NCBI RefSeq assembly: GCF_001544475.1
Contig: NZ_FCNW02000003.1
Location: forward strand, 62,001 to 126,000
DNA from: Caballeronia humi
GTDB lineage: Bacteria; Pseudomonadota; Gammaproteobacteria; Burkholderiales; Burkholderiaceae
DNA length: 64,000 nt
Direction of reading: 5' to 3'
The stretch's first letter is position 1. Each line of letters starts with the position of its first letter. Position numbers and translations under genes: made by a program. Below are positions 39,535-48,541 of the stretch, piece by piece. The notes under the pieces were generated by a model. That model did no database searches. It had not been told where the DNA came from and saw only the letters and a program-made list of their open reading frames with translations.

Positions 39535-39576
39535 TGAAAAAGCCGGAAACCTCGCGCGTGGCGCGGCTTCCGGCTT
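39535..39576 (-). terminator. Intrinsic terminator of small secreted protein gene
   Basis: AAGCCGGAA (39540-39548) pairs with TTCCGGCTT (39568-39576), with GC-rich inner pairing. On the minus strand the stem is followed by TTTCATTT. It is 32 bp past the stop of the leftward gene ending at 39608. Confidence 0.75.
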
Positions 39577-39607
39577 CATATTCTGAGAATGCCTCGGCTG
39601 TCGGCGA

Positions 39608-39844
39608 TTACTGCGCCGGCGCCATTTGCTTCGAGCCCTTTTTATGATGACCGGACTTGTGTGCCGGCGCAGCGGGCATCTTTTCCATGTCAGCCTGCTT
39701 CGATTGCAGATTCTGCGCACGCATTTCGATGTCGGAGATCTTGGCGGGATCGGTGCTCATCGTCACGCCTTGATCGGCCTGCGCGAACGCGCCCGTCGCG
39801 ACCGCGCTCAGGGACAACAGAACAGCGAGGGAGATTTTCTTCAT
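39608..39844 (-). CDS. Small secreted Lys/Met/Gln-rich protein
   Basis: Protein of 78 residues. The signal peptide MKKISLAVLLSLSAVATGAFA-QAD is followed by a short, probably helical segment (SDIEMRAQNLQSKQADMEKM). The C-terminal tail is Ala/Pro/Lys/His-rich (HKSGHHKKGSK). His and Met clusters could bind metals (copper or nickel), but there is no known family that I recognise. GGAGG stands just before the ATG and an intrinsic terminator follows, so it is a complete single-gene unit. Function unknown. Confidence 0.65.
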   Translation of the reverse strand: MKKISLAVLLSLSAVATGAFAQADQGVTMSTDPAKISDIEMRAQNLQSKQADMEKMPAAPAHKSGHHKKGSKQMAPAQ

Positions 39845-40115
39845 TGTTTCCTCCTAGTAAAGGTCGAACCCGGGAACAGCCTGTCCTAAACGGTGTGACA
39901 TCGCCGGTTGAACATCGCTTATGTCTGAGCAAAATCCGCTCCAGCTAGGCCGGCGGCGTCGACGAAATCCGCGAATCGCAACACGTTTCGAACGTCCTTT
40001 TCCCGTCAGTCGATGACTGAGCGCGTGATCTTACCGATGGCGCCCGCCGGTTTCTAGTCCTTATTAATTAGAGATGAAAGGCATCGAACGCGCGTCGATG
40101 CGGCGCTTCGACAAT

Positions 40116-40886
40116 TCAGTATAGATGCAGCCATCGATACACATGAAAGCGCATGATCCCGACCGCCTCGTGGACCGCGATTTCAGCGGTCTTGAATCCG
40201 TCAATACTGGGAAAGAGCGTCCGTTTCGCCGTCCACACGTTGGACACGAAGGCCTGCGGCGCGAAGCCGAACGCCTCGAATGCGAGCATGACACGCGCCA
40301 TGTGATACGACGATGTCACGACGATTACGGTTTCGTCACGCTCCGGACGCACAAGGGCGGCAACATTGCGTGCGTTCTGATACGTATCGAGACTGCGGTT
40401 CTCGAGCGCGAGATCGGCCGCGCCGACGCCGCGCGCGAGCAGATAGGGCGCGTAGTTGTCGGCTTCGGCCTCGCCGTGGTGCTGCGGATCGCCGCCGCTC
40501 ACGATGACCCGGCACGCAGCGCCCGTACGCCGGCACTCGCGATACAACTCGGCGGCCGCATCGATGCGCTGGATCGAATCGCGCTTGGGCACGAGGCGCG
40601 ATTCGCGGTCGCGATCGGTGCCGCCGCCGAGAAGCACGATGATCGTGCGCGGCGCGAAGTCCGGCTGCATCGACCGGTCGAAGCCGTACTGGACGTAGTC
40701 GAGAATGGGCGATGACGTCCAGCCCGCTCCGAGCGACCAGAAAAGCAAGAAACAGACGATTGCGATTACGCGTCGCTTACGTCGCCAAACCACAAATAAC
40801 GCAAAAAAAAGCAGCAATAAAGTGAATAGAACCAATTTGATTGGGGTAACGTAGAGTTTTCGAGACAATCCGCAGCGACGGCGCAT
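40116..40886 (-). CDS. YdcF/ElyC-like DUF218 membrane protein
   Basis: Protein of 256 residues from the chosen start. Two hydrophobic segments (VLFTLLLLFFALFVVW and VIAIVCFLLFWSLGAGW) anchor it in the inner membrane; the DUF218 domain follows. Key features are IIVLLGGGTDRD, VSGGDPQHHGEAEADNYAPY, LENRSLDTYQNARNVAAL and VVTSSYHMARVMLAFEAF. DUF218 proteins such as ElyC act in envelope (peptidoglycan or enterobacterial common antigen) metabolism; SanA and YdcF are others. The start is uncertain: 40886 gives a compact N terminus but has a poor ribosome binding site, and 40967 is possible. Confidence 0.8.
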   Translation of the reverse strand: MRRRCGLSRKLYVTPIKLVLFTLLLLFFALFVVWRRKRRVIAIVCFLLFWSLGAGWTSSPILDYVQYGFDRSMQPDFAPRTIIVLLGGGTDRDRESRLVPKRDSIQRIDAAAELYRECRRTGAACRVIVSGGDPQHHGEAEADNYAPYLLARGVGAADLALENRSLDTYQNARNVAALVRPERDETVIVVTSSYHMARVMLAFEAFGFAPQAFVSNVWTAKRTLFPSIDGFKTAEIAVHEAVGIMRFHVYRWLHLY

Positions 40887-41116
40887 TCTTTTGAACGCGC
40901 CAGCGTGAGCGGGGAAAAGCGTGTGATCAGCACGCCTGTAACGGGGGCTTGAAATAAAAAGCAGCACCTAGCGCAAGCGGCGGCTGCGAGTTCCGGTCCT
41001 GGGCCGCTAGGCGGCATGGGAACCGGCGGGGCATGCCGCGTTTAGTCGGTGCCGCCGGCAGTCTTCTGACTGCTTACGCGCGGTGCCGTCATGGCTGCAC
41101 AGGAAGAAAGAACGAA

Positions 41117-41428
41117 ATGACCACGTATTCTAACGAAGCCGTACTCGAAGCGCTCCGGCGAGCTCAGTATCGCCAGGTCCCGTGGGCGAAACGCCCCAAC
41201 GTTTTCGATCATCTGCGTGCGCTCGGCATGCTGGAGCTCGTACGCCAGCGCACCGTGGCACCGGCGCCAGGGTTCCATGCGCCCGTCGACATCGCGGTCG
41301 TCACCGAACTCGGCAAGCTCGAATTCAACCGCCTCGCACGCGACGAACGATCGATGGATTGGGATCTGCATCGCAACCAGCCTTACGCGATGGCCACGCA
41401 CGAGCCGGTGCTCGAAGCCCGCGTCTGA
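41117..41428 (+). CDS. Hypothetical protein
   Basis: Unrecognised protein of 103 residues. No signal peptide or membrane segment. The N-terminal half is helical and charged (SNEAVLEALRRAQYRQVPWAKRPNVFDHLRALGMLELV); the segment VVTELGKLEFNRLAR resembles the recognition end of a winged helix. A small DNA-binding or adaptor protein is possible but unproven. AGGAAG lies 11 bases before the ATG. It stands alone between unrelated genes on the opposite strand. Confidence 0.5.
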   Translation: MTTYSNEAVLEALRRAQYRQVPWAKRPNVFDHLRALGMLELVRQRTVAPAPGFHAPVDIAVVTELGKLEFNRLARDERSMDWDLHRNQPYAMATHEPVLEARV

Positions 41429-41589
41429 CGCGTCGGATCGGGCGTTTCAGTCGGGAGGCGCGTGCTTCCCCTTTAGTGCATTCGACACGGGCGAACCGCA
41501 GCCACCCGTACCGCGCAGCGACAGGTTTCGGCTCCTGGACCGAAGGTTGCGCTGTCGCCTCCAATGCCGGCGTAGCGAAAGAGCAGGGC

Positions 41590-41620
41590 GAAAAAAAGCC
41601 CGTATCACGAGGATACGGGC
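41590..41620 (-). terminator. Intrinsic terminator of small secreted protein gene
   Basis: GCCCGTAT (41598-41605) pairs with ATACGGGC (41613-41620). On the minus strand a run of seven T follows (the A run at 41591-41597). It probably ends the leftward gene whose stop is at 41734. The rest of the 305-bp gap 41429-41733 shows nothing else. Confidence 0.75.
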
Positions 41621-41733
41621 ATACCGGATCTTACTGCTGCCACGCTGTGCTCATGGCATTTGATGGGACCGGCCAGACTCGGCAGTGGTTCCCCATCGAT
41701 TCGTCGGAGTGAATCCAAAGTCCTCGAACCGTC

Positions 41734-41991
41734 TCAACGATGCCGCCCGTGATTCCCGCGATCCGGCTCAGGACGCGTATGCGCGTTGCTCGCGATATCG
41801 CCGCGCAAGTCGCCACGCGGCGCGGGCGGGCTGAAATCCCTCGCACGCGATAGGTCCTGCTGGGTCGGCACGACCGACCGAGCGCTGGCCTGCACGCTCA
41901 GGTCGGCGGGCTGCAACTGCGCCTGCGCAATGGCCGCTCCACATAGCAATGAAACGCCAACGCCGCACGCGAGCCGTGACATTGGTTTCAT
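41734..41991 (-). CDS. Small secreted protein
   Basis: Protein of 85 residues. Signal peptide MKPMSRLACGVGVSLLCGAAIAQA, then LQPADLSVQASARSVV and a Pro/Arg/Asp/His-rich, probably disordered tail. No family that I recognise. A good GGAGGGAG ribosome binding site 6 bases before the ATG and a terminator downstream support expression. Upstream (41992-42275) lies TGTTTC/GAAACA, a small inverted repeat near 42086-42103, but no clear promoter. Confidence 0.55.
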   Translation of the reverse strand: MKPMSRLACGVGVSLLCGAAIAQAQLQPADLSVQASARSVVPTQQDLSRARDFSPPAPRGDLRGDIASNAHTRPEPDRGNHGRHR

Positions 41992-42275
41992 GGTGAGCTC
42001 CCTCCAGGTTTCGATTGAAGCCTGTTTGTCAGCTAACCAACTTATGCCTGTGCGCGCGATAGCGCTGTAAATAATGGTAAGGAGTTGTTTCGTTCAAGAA
42101 ACAGCGCGCGACGAAGCTATCGACTGCGATTGCTCGCATCGTGCGGTAACGGAAGTTGGGAAGTCGTCGAGGATTCACCCGGCACGGAGTCCGGACGAAA
42201 CCTCGAAGGGGTGAAGCCTCGCGATACAGCGCCCCAAAACTTTTTGGCGACTGTATCGTGCTGAAGAGTTGTCGC

Positions 42276-42677
42276 TCAGGCCATCTTGGCCGGTGCGCGC
42301 CACGATTCCGGATTGGTCCAGAACGCGCCACGCAGACGATCGCGGCTCGGCGGCGCCGGCGGCTTCGCGGCGGTCGATCCGATGCGGCCGCGCAGCGACA
42401 CTTCGCGACCATTGCTGCCGAGGCGCTTTACGATCTCGGCCAGGGTGCCATCGGCTTGCCACTCGTCGAACCGGCGACGGCACGTCGGAGGCGACGGATA
42501 GCGGCCCGGCAGTTTCGACCAGCCTTCACCGGTCGAAAGGACCCACAGCACGGCGTTCACCACCGCGCGCGCTTCGACGCGCGGACGGCCGCGGCGTTCG
42601 CTGCGTGCCGGTTCCGCGCAGAAAAGGGCTTCAACCAGCGCCCACTCGTTATCTCTCAAATCGTCGAACAGCATCAT
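42276..42677 (-). CDS. Stand-alone DUF4096 protein, IS5-type transposase N-terminal domain
   Basis: Protein of 133 residues. Residues 4-90 (LRDNEWALVEALFC, RRGRPRVEARAVVNAVLWVL, WSKLPGRYPSPPTCRRRFDE) match the helix-turn-helix region that begins IS5/IS402-family transposases (DUF4096). The DDE catalytic domain is absent and a different Ala/Pro/Arg-rich tail replaces it. I see no terminal inverted repeats or target duplications nearby. A GAGGTGA ribosome binding site precedes the start. It is either a transposase fragment or a domesticated DNA-binding protein; the intact frame and clean start favour the latter slightly. Confidence 0.65.
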   Translation of the reverse strand: MMLFDDLRDNEWALVEALFCAEPARSERRGRPRVEARAVVNAVLWVLSTGEGWSKLPGRYPSPPTCRRRFDEWQADGTLAEIVKRLGSNGREVSLRGRIGSTAAKPPAPPSRDRLRGAFWTNPESWRAPAKMA

Positions 42678-43148
42678 GTTTCACCTCAGCGAAGCTAACC
42701 CCGGTGCGCTGCCCCGCGCCGCGCACTCTGGTCGGAATCCGAAGAACGAATACCCAGGCAGGCTGGAAACCGCTGCGGCGGACGATTTGCTTTCTGACCG
42801 CAGTCGATCCCAACCCTGTGCGCAATGAAATGCGAGAACCGTGCCATGTGAGTAGCAAACACCGGGAAACCCACATGGCAGTAGGCTGGCGCGATGCCAG
42901 CATGGCCAGTATCAGACCCGAAATGCAGTGTTCGCGAAATCGGGACAATCACCAATCCTGTGCAAGAGGCCCACACAGCGTGCGTCCGGACGCTTTTGTT
43001 GCACCGCAGCGAAACCTCGGCGGTGCTTGCTGCGTTCCTAAAATCGGCTTTGATCATGAACGTTCGCGATGTGCGGGGCGCCGATGTCCAGGCGTCTCGC
43101 AAAAATCGCTTGCACGTTAGACTTCCCTTTTTATCGACGGGGCGGGCA
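42678..43148. other. Intergenic region before the aminotransferase gene
   Basis: No supported gene in 471 bp. An in-frame extension of the aminotransferase back to 42894 exists but has no family similarity and no ribosome binding site. I see no convincing promoter or hairpin; the sequence is somewhat less GC-rich than the flanking genes and may contain debris of a lost gene. Confidence 0.4.
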
Positions 43149-44375
43149 ATGAGTGAATCGGCGGGAGCGGTATCGGCGGAACTGGGGGCACTGACGGGCA
43201 GCGAACGCGGCCATGCGCCGAACGCACGAGATGCCGTGCGTGGCCTGCGCCCATCGCAGATCCGCGAGGTGGCGAACGCCGGCTTCGGCATTCCCGATGT
43301 CCTCCCGTTCTGGTTCGGCGAATCCGACCGCGTGACGCCGCAGTTCATCCGTGACGCCGCAAGTCGCGCGCTCGCCGATGGCGCCACTTTCTACACGCAC
43401 AACCTCGGCATCGCGCCACTGCGCGAAGCGCTCGCCGGCTACGTCGGCGAATTGCACGGACCGACTGCGCCCGGCCACGTCGCCGTGACGAGCGCCGGCG
43501 TGAACGCGCTGATGCTGGCGGCGCAACTGGTGGCGGGCGCGGGCGATCGGGTGGTCGCGGTCACGCCGCTCTGGCCGAACCTCGTCGAGATTCCGAAGAT
43601 CCTGGGCGCGCACGTCGACACCGTAGCGCTGACGTATGGCGCCGACGGCTGGATGCTCGACGTCGAGCGCCTGCTCGCCGCGCTCACGCCGGCCACGCGG
43701 ATGCTGATGATCAACTCGCCGAACAATCCGACGGGCTGGACCATGACGCGCGACGAACAGCGCACTGTTCTGGCGCATTGCCGCCAGCACGGCATCTGGA
43801 TCGTCGCCGACGAGGTCTACGAGCGGCTCTATTACGGCGCTGACGGCCGCGTCGCGCCGTCGTTTCTCGATCTCGCGACGCGCGAAGAACGCGTGATCGC
43901 GGTGAATTCGTTCTCGAAGGCGTGGCTGATGACGGGCTGGCGTCTCGGCTGGCTCGTCGCGCCGGCCGCGCTGATGGACGATCTGGGCAAGCTCGTCGAG
44001 TACAACACGTCGTGCGCGCCGTCGTTCGTGCAGCAGGCGGGCGTCGTAGCGGTGCGGGAGGGCGAGGCGTTCACGCGGTCGCTCGTCGCCGATTTGCACG
44101 CGAGCCGGGATCACCTCGTCTTAGCGCTGCAGTCGATTTCGGGCGTAGACGTGCGCGCGCCGCTCGGTGCCATGTATCTGTTCTTCTCGCTGCCCGGCGC
44201 CGAGCACAGCCTGGAACTGTGCAAGGCGCTGGTGCGCGAAGCGGGCCTCGGGCTCGCTCCCGGCAGCGCGTTCGGTTCAGAAGGCGAAGGTTTCGTACGC
44301 TGGTGCTACGCATGCGACCCGGCGCGGCTGGACGTCGGTGTCGAGCGTCTACGCGCGTTTCTGGCGTCGCGATAA
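43149..44375 (+). CDS. Pyridoxal-phosphate aminotransferase, class I/II
   Basis: Fold-type I aminotransferase of 408 residues. Residues seen: IPDVLPFWFGESDRVTP near the N terminus, TSAGVNALMLAAQLVAG, INSPNNPTGWTM (binding loop with Asn), IVADEVYERLYY (Asp/Tyr contacting PLP), and VNSFSKAWLMTGWRLGW with the Schiff-base Lys; the substrate-carboxylate Arg is near the C terminus (FVRWCYACDPARLD). The substrate amino acid is unclear; aspartate, aromatic or branched-chain acids are all possible. The start at 43149 follows GGGGCGGGC. It is a single-gene unit before scpB. Confidence 0.9.
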   Translation: MSESAGAVSAELGALTGSERGHAPNARDAVRGLRPSQIREVANAGFGIPDVLPFWFGESDRVTPQFIRDAASRALADGATFYTHNLGIAPLREALAGYVGELHGPTAPGHVAVTSAGVNALMLAAQLVAGAGDRVVAVTPLWPNLVEIPKILGAHVDTVALTYGADGWMLDVERLLAALTPATRMLMINSPNNPTGWTMTRDEQRTVLAHCRQHGIWIVADEVYERLYYGADGRVAPSFLDLATREERVIAVNSFSKAWLMTGWRLGWLVAPAALMDDLGKLVEYNTSCAPSFVQQAGVVAVREGEAFTRSLVADLHASRDHLVLALQSISGVDVRAPLGAMYLFFSLPGAEHSLELCKALVREAGLGLAPGSAFGSEGEGFVRWCYACDPARLDVGVERLRAFLASR

Positions 44376-44771
44376 ATCGCTCACTGGACGGCGAATCAAG
44401 CGAATAAAAGCCGCCAGGCTGTCCGACGTGAGCAATCGAACGTCGAAATGTTTCACCTTTACGCACTGGTTCTTTTTGCGTAATATGGCGCTCAGTCACG
44501 CGCTTGCGCCTTGCAAAGCGCGCTTTTCGTCCGGCTGGGATGGCCCGGTGATCCGCCAGAAGTATCGCGATGTTCTCGTCGCACTGGCCGGTTCGCTCGA
44601 TTCGGTTCCCCCCGGTGCGTGCTCCCAATCAATATGACCGATCAAATTCGGGCGAGCGCGTTTTGAAATTCCGCGTCCAGTTTCATCGTCCGCAGCGTTT
44701 GCCCGGGTCTTAAGGCCCGCTCGATTCCGATTGATCCAGTTCATTGACCATACAGGGTCTGACCTAGCTGC
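44376..44771. promoter_or_regulatory. scpB: Region upstream of scpB with candidate promoter
   Basis: Gene-free gap of 396 bp. TTTACG and, 17 bp later, TAATAT (about 44458-44486) form a moderate sigma-70-like promoter pointing at scpB, with four of six matches in each box. A leader of about 280 nt would follow. Nothing else stands out. Confidence 0.35.
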
Positions 44772-45698
44772 ATGAATACCCAAGAGGCGAAGATCGTCCT
44801 CGAGACTGCTTTGATCTGTGCGCAGGAACCGCTGAAGCTCGGCGAGTTGCGCAAGCTCTTCGCCGACGATATTTCGGCAGACACCGTTCGCACGCTGCTC
44901 GAAGGCCTGAAGCAAGACTGGTCGGGGCGCGGCGTTGAACTGGTGGCGCTGGCGTCGGGATGGCGTTTTCAAAGCAAGCCCGCAATGCGGGGTTATCTCG
45001 ATCGGCTGCACCCCGAAAAGCCGCCCAAATATTCGCGCGCCGTTCTCGAAACGCTCGCGATCATTGCGTATCGGCAACCGGTGACACGGGGCGATATCGA
45101 AGAGATTCGCGGCGTCACCGTGAACACGCAGGTTGTGAAGCAACTCGAAGACCGAAGCTGGATCGAGGTGATCGGTCATCGTGACGTCCCGGGACGCCCG
45201 GCGCTCTACGCGACGACCAAGCAGTTTCTCGACGACCTCGGCCTGACCGCGCTCGACGAACTGCCCGCGCTCGATAACCCGTCGGCGCAGTTCGAGGCAG
45301 CGCTGCTGGCGCAGCATTCGATCGAGTTCCCGGTCGGCGATGCGGCGGCGTCGATGGAAGACACGCCGGCGCAGGTTTCCAGCGATTTCGACGCGGCCGG
45401 GGAACACAGCGTGCAGAACGAAGTCCACGGGGAAGGCGCATTCGATGTGGGCACGCGGCCTGCCTCGGTCGATGGAGCCGCGCAGCAGGACGAGGCACCG
45501 TCCAGCGAAGAGCCCGAAACCGCCGAAACCGGCGCCCCGATTCAAGCAGTACCCCCGACCGATCCGGCGCAGCACGCGTCCGGATCGACCCCGGTGCAGG
45601 CGGACGAAGCGCATCCGATCGATCGCGATACCCCCGTACCGGACGCAAACACGCTGACCGACGACGATTCCGACGAACGGGAAGCACGCCGCGCCTGA
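44772..45698 (+). CDS. scpB: Segregation and condensation protein ScpB
   Basis: Winged-helix kleisin partner in the SMC-ScpAB condensin, 308 residues. The conserved domain fills residues 1-185: [59 protein letters not shown] and [18 protein letters not shown]. Beyond it is an acidic, disordered tail of about 115 residues rich in Glu, Asp, Ala and Pro, longer than usual for ScpB (170-210 residues). scpA is not adjacent. rluB follows in the same direction 122 bp downstream. Confidence 0.93.
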   Translation: MNTQEAKIVLETALICAQEPLKLGELRKLFADDISADTVRTLLEGLKQDWSGRGVELVALASGWRFQSKPAMRGYLDRLHPEKPPKYSRAVLETLAIIAYRQPVTRGDIEEIRGVTVNTQVVKQLEDRSWIEVIGHRDVPGRPALYATTKQFLDDLGLTALDELPALDNPSAQFEAALLAQHSIEFPVGDAAASMEDTPAQVSSDFDAAGEHSVQNEVHGEGAFDVGTRPASVDGAAQQDEAPSSEEPETAETGAPIQAVPPTDPAQHASGSTPVQADEAHPIDRDTPVPDANTLTDDDSDEREARRA

Positions 45699-45820
45699 TG
45701 CAATTGCACGGACCCTGATCCGGCTGTCCATAAAGATCAGTTCACACGATCAGCCGAGACGATCAGCGGATTTTTGGCGCGCCCGCGACGGGCGCGCGAC
45801 TCGACACATTTGAGGTTGTT

Positions 45821-47704
45821 TTGACACATTCCCACGACAGCGATTCGCCCGAATCCGAGCGCCCCGTTCGTGCCACGGACGCACAAGACCCGTCCGACGC
45901 CGGCGAGCGCGCGCGCACCGACGATTCCGCCGAGGGCGACGATCGTCCGCGTCGCGGTTTGCGTCGCGGGCCGCGCAGCCTGATCGCACGGCGCCGCGCC
46001 GTCGCGAAAACGAAGGGCGACGAAGGCGCGCCGGAAGCGGGCGTCGTGACGGAGGCGCCGCCGGATGGCGTCGTCGCCGCGCAGGTGCGCATGCCGCGCA
46101 AGGACGCAAGCGCGCGCACGCCGAAGAGCGGCGCGGCCAAGCGCGAAGCGGGCGCGGGTCGTGAGGCGGCCGCACGTGCGCCGCGCGAGCCGAGGGAGCC
46201 GAAGGAGGGCGGTCGCGGGCGTGCCCAAAACGCGCAGCAAAAGCGCGGCAAGCGCGACGACGCCGCGGCGGCGCCGGTGCCGAGCGCAGCGTCCGCCGCC
46301 GTTGACGACGTGTTCGCGTACGTGACATCGCCTGCTTTCGATGCCGACAACGGCACGGGCGGCGTGCGCGCGCCGATGCTGCGTCGCGGGCGCAACGCTC
46401 CGCAGCAAAAGCGCGTACTGGAACCGGACGACGACGCGCCGAAGCTCCACAAGGTGCTCGCCGAGGCGGGCATGGGCTCGCGCCGCGACATGGAAGAGCT
46501 GATCATCGCGGGTCGGGTGTCGGTGAACGGCGAGCCGGCGCATATAGGCCAGCGCATCATGCCGACCGACCAGGTCCGCATCAATGGCAAGCCGGTCAAG
46601 CGCAAGCTCTCGAGCAAGCCGCCGCGCATCCTGCTGTACCACAAGCCGACTGGCGAAATCGTGAGCCACGCCGATCCGGAAGGCCGCCCGTCGGTGTTCG
46701 ACAAGCTGCCGCCGATGAAAACGGCGAAATGGCTCGCCGTCGGCCGGCTGGACTTCAACACCGAAGGCCTGCTGTTGCTCACCACCTCCGGCGATCTGGC
46801 GAACCGCTTCATGCATCCGCGCTACAGCGTCGAGCGTGAGTACGCGGTGCGCGTGGTCGGCGAACTGGCGGAAGGCATGCGGCAGAAGCTCCTGAGCGGC
46901 GTCGAACTCGACGACGGCCCGGCGAACTTTCTGCGCATCAAGGACGGCGGCGGCGAAGGCACGAATCACTGGTATCACGTCGCGCTCGCCGAAGGGCGCA
47001 ATCGCGAGGTGCGCCGGATGTTCGAGGCGGCGGGGTTGATGGTCAGCCGGCTGATCCGCACTCGCCACGGCCCGATCGCGCTGCCGAAGGGCCTGAAACG
47101 CGGCCGCTGGGAAGAACTCGAGGACAACGAGGTGCGCAGCCTGATGGAATCGGTCGGGCTGAAGGCGCCGGTCGAGGAGCGGGGCGGCCGCAACACGCCG
47201 CAACGCGTGCAACCCGATCCGATGCAGACGTCGATGGGTGTCATCACGCGTGAGCCTGTATTGAGTTCGCATCTGCGCATGACGCAGACGCAGACACCGG
47301 CGCGCGGCGGTCCGGGCGGGCGGCGCGGCGCGGCGGGCGGTTTCGGCGCGGGTTCGGCCGGTGGCTTCGGCGGCGCGAGCGGCGGTGGTTACGGCGCACG
47401 CGGCGGCAGCGGCGGCGGTGGTCGCGAACCGAACGGCAATCGCGCGGGCGGCGAGCCGAATGGCAATCGTGCGAATGGTGGCCGTCCGGGCGCAGGTCCG
47501 CGTGGCGGCCGCGCGCAAGGCGGATTGCAAGGCGCCGGAGCAGGCGCGGGCGGTGGCGGCAAGCGCGCACCGGGAGCGGGCGGTGCTCGCACGGGTGGCC
47601 GGCAGGGCGCTCAGGGCGGCCCGCAAGGCAAGCCGGGCAACACGGGCGGCGCGGGCCGTGGTCCGCGTCCGGCAACGCCGCGCAATCGCACGCGCGGACG
47701 CTGA
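45821..47704 (+). CDS. rluB: 23S rRNA pseudouridine synthase RluB, TTG start, long tails
   Basis: Makes pseudouridine 2605 in 23S rRNA (E. coli numbering). 627 residues, about twice the E. coli size (291). The core is in the middle: S4 domain [20 protein letters not shown] (about residue 210), then catalytic [19 protein letters not shown] (Asp near 310) and [16 protein letters not shown] basic, Ala/Arg-rich extension of about 200 residues precedes it and a Gly/Arg/Asn-rich tail of about 140 follows. The start codon is TTG at 45821, supported by GAGG six bases upstream; there is no suitable ATG before the S4 domain without losing the extension. Confidence 0.92.
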   Translation: MTHSHDSDSPESERPVRATDAQDPSDAGERARTDDSAEGDDRPRRGLRRGPRSLIARRRAVAKTKGDEGAPEAGVVTEAPPDGVVAAQVRMPRKDASARTPKSGAAKREAGAGREAAARAPREPREPKEGGRGRAQNAQQKRGKRDDAAAAPVPSAASAAVDDVFAYVTSPAFDADNGTGGVRAPMLRRGRNAPQQKRVLEPDDDAPKLHKVLAEAGMGSRRDMEELIIAGRVSVNGEPAHIGQRIMPTDQVRINGKPVKRKLSSKPPRILLYHKPTGEIVSHADPEGRPSVFDKLPPMKTAKWLAVGRLDFNTEGLLLLTTSGDLANRFMHPRYSVEREYAVRVVGELAEGMRQKLLSGVELDDGPANFLRIKDGGGEGTNHWYHVALAEGRNREVRRMFEAAGLMVSRLIRTRHGPIALPKGLKRGRWEELEDNEVRSLMESVGLKAPVEERGGRNTPQRVQPDPMQTSMGVITREPVLSSHLRMTQTQTPARGGPGGRRGAAGGFGAGSAGGFGGASGGGYGARGGSGGGGREPNGNRAGGEPNGNRANGGRPGAGPRGGRAQGGLQGAGAGAGGGGKRAPGAGGARTGGRQGAQGGPQGKPGNTGGAGRGPRPATPRNRTRGR

Positions 47705-47725
47705 TCCAGCCTGTTGGAACTCAAG

Positions 47726-47753
47726 AAAAGGGGCACGTCAACGTGCCCCTTTT
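47726..47753 (+). terminator. Terminator after rluB (bidirectional form)
   Basis: AAAAGGGGCACGT (47726-47738) pairs perfectly with ACGTGCCCCTTTT (47741-47753), 13 bp. A and T runs at the ends make it usable in both directions. It lies 22 bp past the rluB stop. Confidence 0.9.
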
Positions 47754-47864
47754 CAATAGCGCCGATAAAGCGCGCTACAGGCGATTGCCCCGCCAACCCG
47801 GCGCAAACAGCAGCGAAACAGCATCGAAATGGATGCAAACCTGCCGCCGTCCGGCCTAGTCCGT

Positions 47865-47893
47865 TTGCGTTTATCCCGAAAAATGGCTAAAAT
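47865..47893 (+). promoter_or_regulatory. Candidate promoter of the rimP-nusA-infB operon
   Basis: TTGCGT (47865-47870), a 17-bp spacer and TAAAAT (47888-47893, five of six matches) fit sigma-70. Transcription would begin near 47900 and meet the leader terminator about 60 nt later. The remaining 378-bp gap between rluB and rimP holds only this and the two terminators. Confidence 0.55.
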
Positions 47894-47956
47894 CACAAAG
47901 TCGCTGGGCACGCAGTTTTGTTTCGCCGCCCGGATGCGACCTCGGTAAAAAGAATT

Positions 47957-47980
47957 TGGGCGTTGCGCCCATTTTTTTTT
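47957..47980 (+). terminator. Intrinsic terminator in the rimP leader (possible attenuator)
   Basis: TGGGCG (47957-47962) pairs with CGCCCA (47966-47971) with a 3-nt loop, followed by nine T. It sits between the candidate promoter and rimP (48083), so RNA polymerase must read through it to express nusA. In E. coli the nusA operon leader also has terminators used in NusA autoregulation, so an attenuator role is plausible. Confidence 0.7.
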
Positions 47981-48082
47981 GGCCAATCGGTTCGGCATCT
48001 TGGGGCAACAAGTGCGCGCCGGCTCAAGGCGCAGCCCGCAGGTGTTTCGGCGTGGAGTGCGCGCGAACACCTTGGAGTCACT

Positions 48083-48541
48083 GTGCAACTGACGGAATTG
48101 ATAGAAACCACGGTCTCGGGCCTCGGCTACGAGCTTGTCGATCTCGAGCGTTCGGGAGGCGGCATGTTGCGCGTCTCTATCGACCAGCCCGCCGGAATCG
48201 CCATCGAAGACTGCGAGAAAGTCACGCGCCAGCTTCAGTATCTGCTCGAAGTCGAAAACATCGATTACGACCGGCTCGAAGTGTCTTCGCCGGGTCTCGA
48301 TCGTCCGCTCAAGAAACTGGCGGATTTCGAACGCTTCGCGGGCAGCGAAGCCGTCATCACGTTGAAAAAGCCGCTGGACGGGCGCAAGTCGTACCGGGGC
48401 ATCGTGCATGCGCCGAACGGCGACACGATCGGTTTGGAATTTGAAGGGAAGGACGGCGCCGCGATGCTCGATTTCACGCTCGCAGACCTCGATAAAGCAC
48501 GTCTCGTCCCCAAGGTTGACTTTAGGAGCCGCAAACAATGA
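48083..48541 (+). CDS. rimP: Ribosome maturation factor RimP
   Basis: 30S subunit assembly protein, 152 residues. The start is GTG at 48083, preceded by GGAG; this gives the usual N terminus [20 protein letters not shown]. RimP motifs are [40 protein letters not shown] and [18 protein letters not shown]. Longer in-frame openings back to 47918 run through the terminator and are not plausible. Its stop overlaps the nusA ATG (ATGA). First gene of the operon. Confidence 0.93.
   Translation: MQLTELIETTVSGLGYELVDLERSGGGMLRVSIDQPAGIAIEDCEKVTRQLQYLLEVENIDYDRLEVSSPGLDRPLKKLADFERFAGSEAVITLKKPLDGRKSYRGIVHAPNGDTIGLEFEGKDGAAMLDFTLADLDKARLVPKVDFRSRKQ

Noticed and set aside
38577..41659. 14-bp direct repeat TGTGCTCATGGCAT at 38577 and 41646
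   Set aside because: A few 14-bp matches are expected by chance in 64 kb; no flanking structure or mobile element joins them.
42276..42700. Insertion sequence
   Set aside because: Only a transposase-like N-terminal domain is present; no inverted repeats, target duplication or DDE domain could be found.
42694..43387. Minus-strand frame of 230 codons before the aminotransferase
   Set aside because: Overlaps the aminotransferase start antisense, no motif and no start signal.
47918..48082. Longer rimP reading with an ATG-like start at 47918
   Set aside because: It would translate through an intrinsic terminator and add 55 residues unlike RimP; the GTG at 48083 with GGAG gives the normal N terminus.
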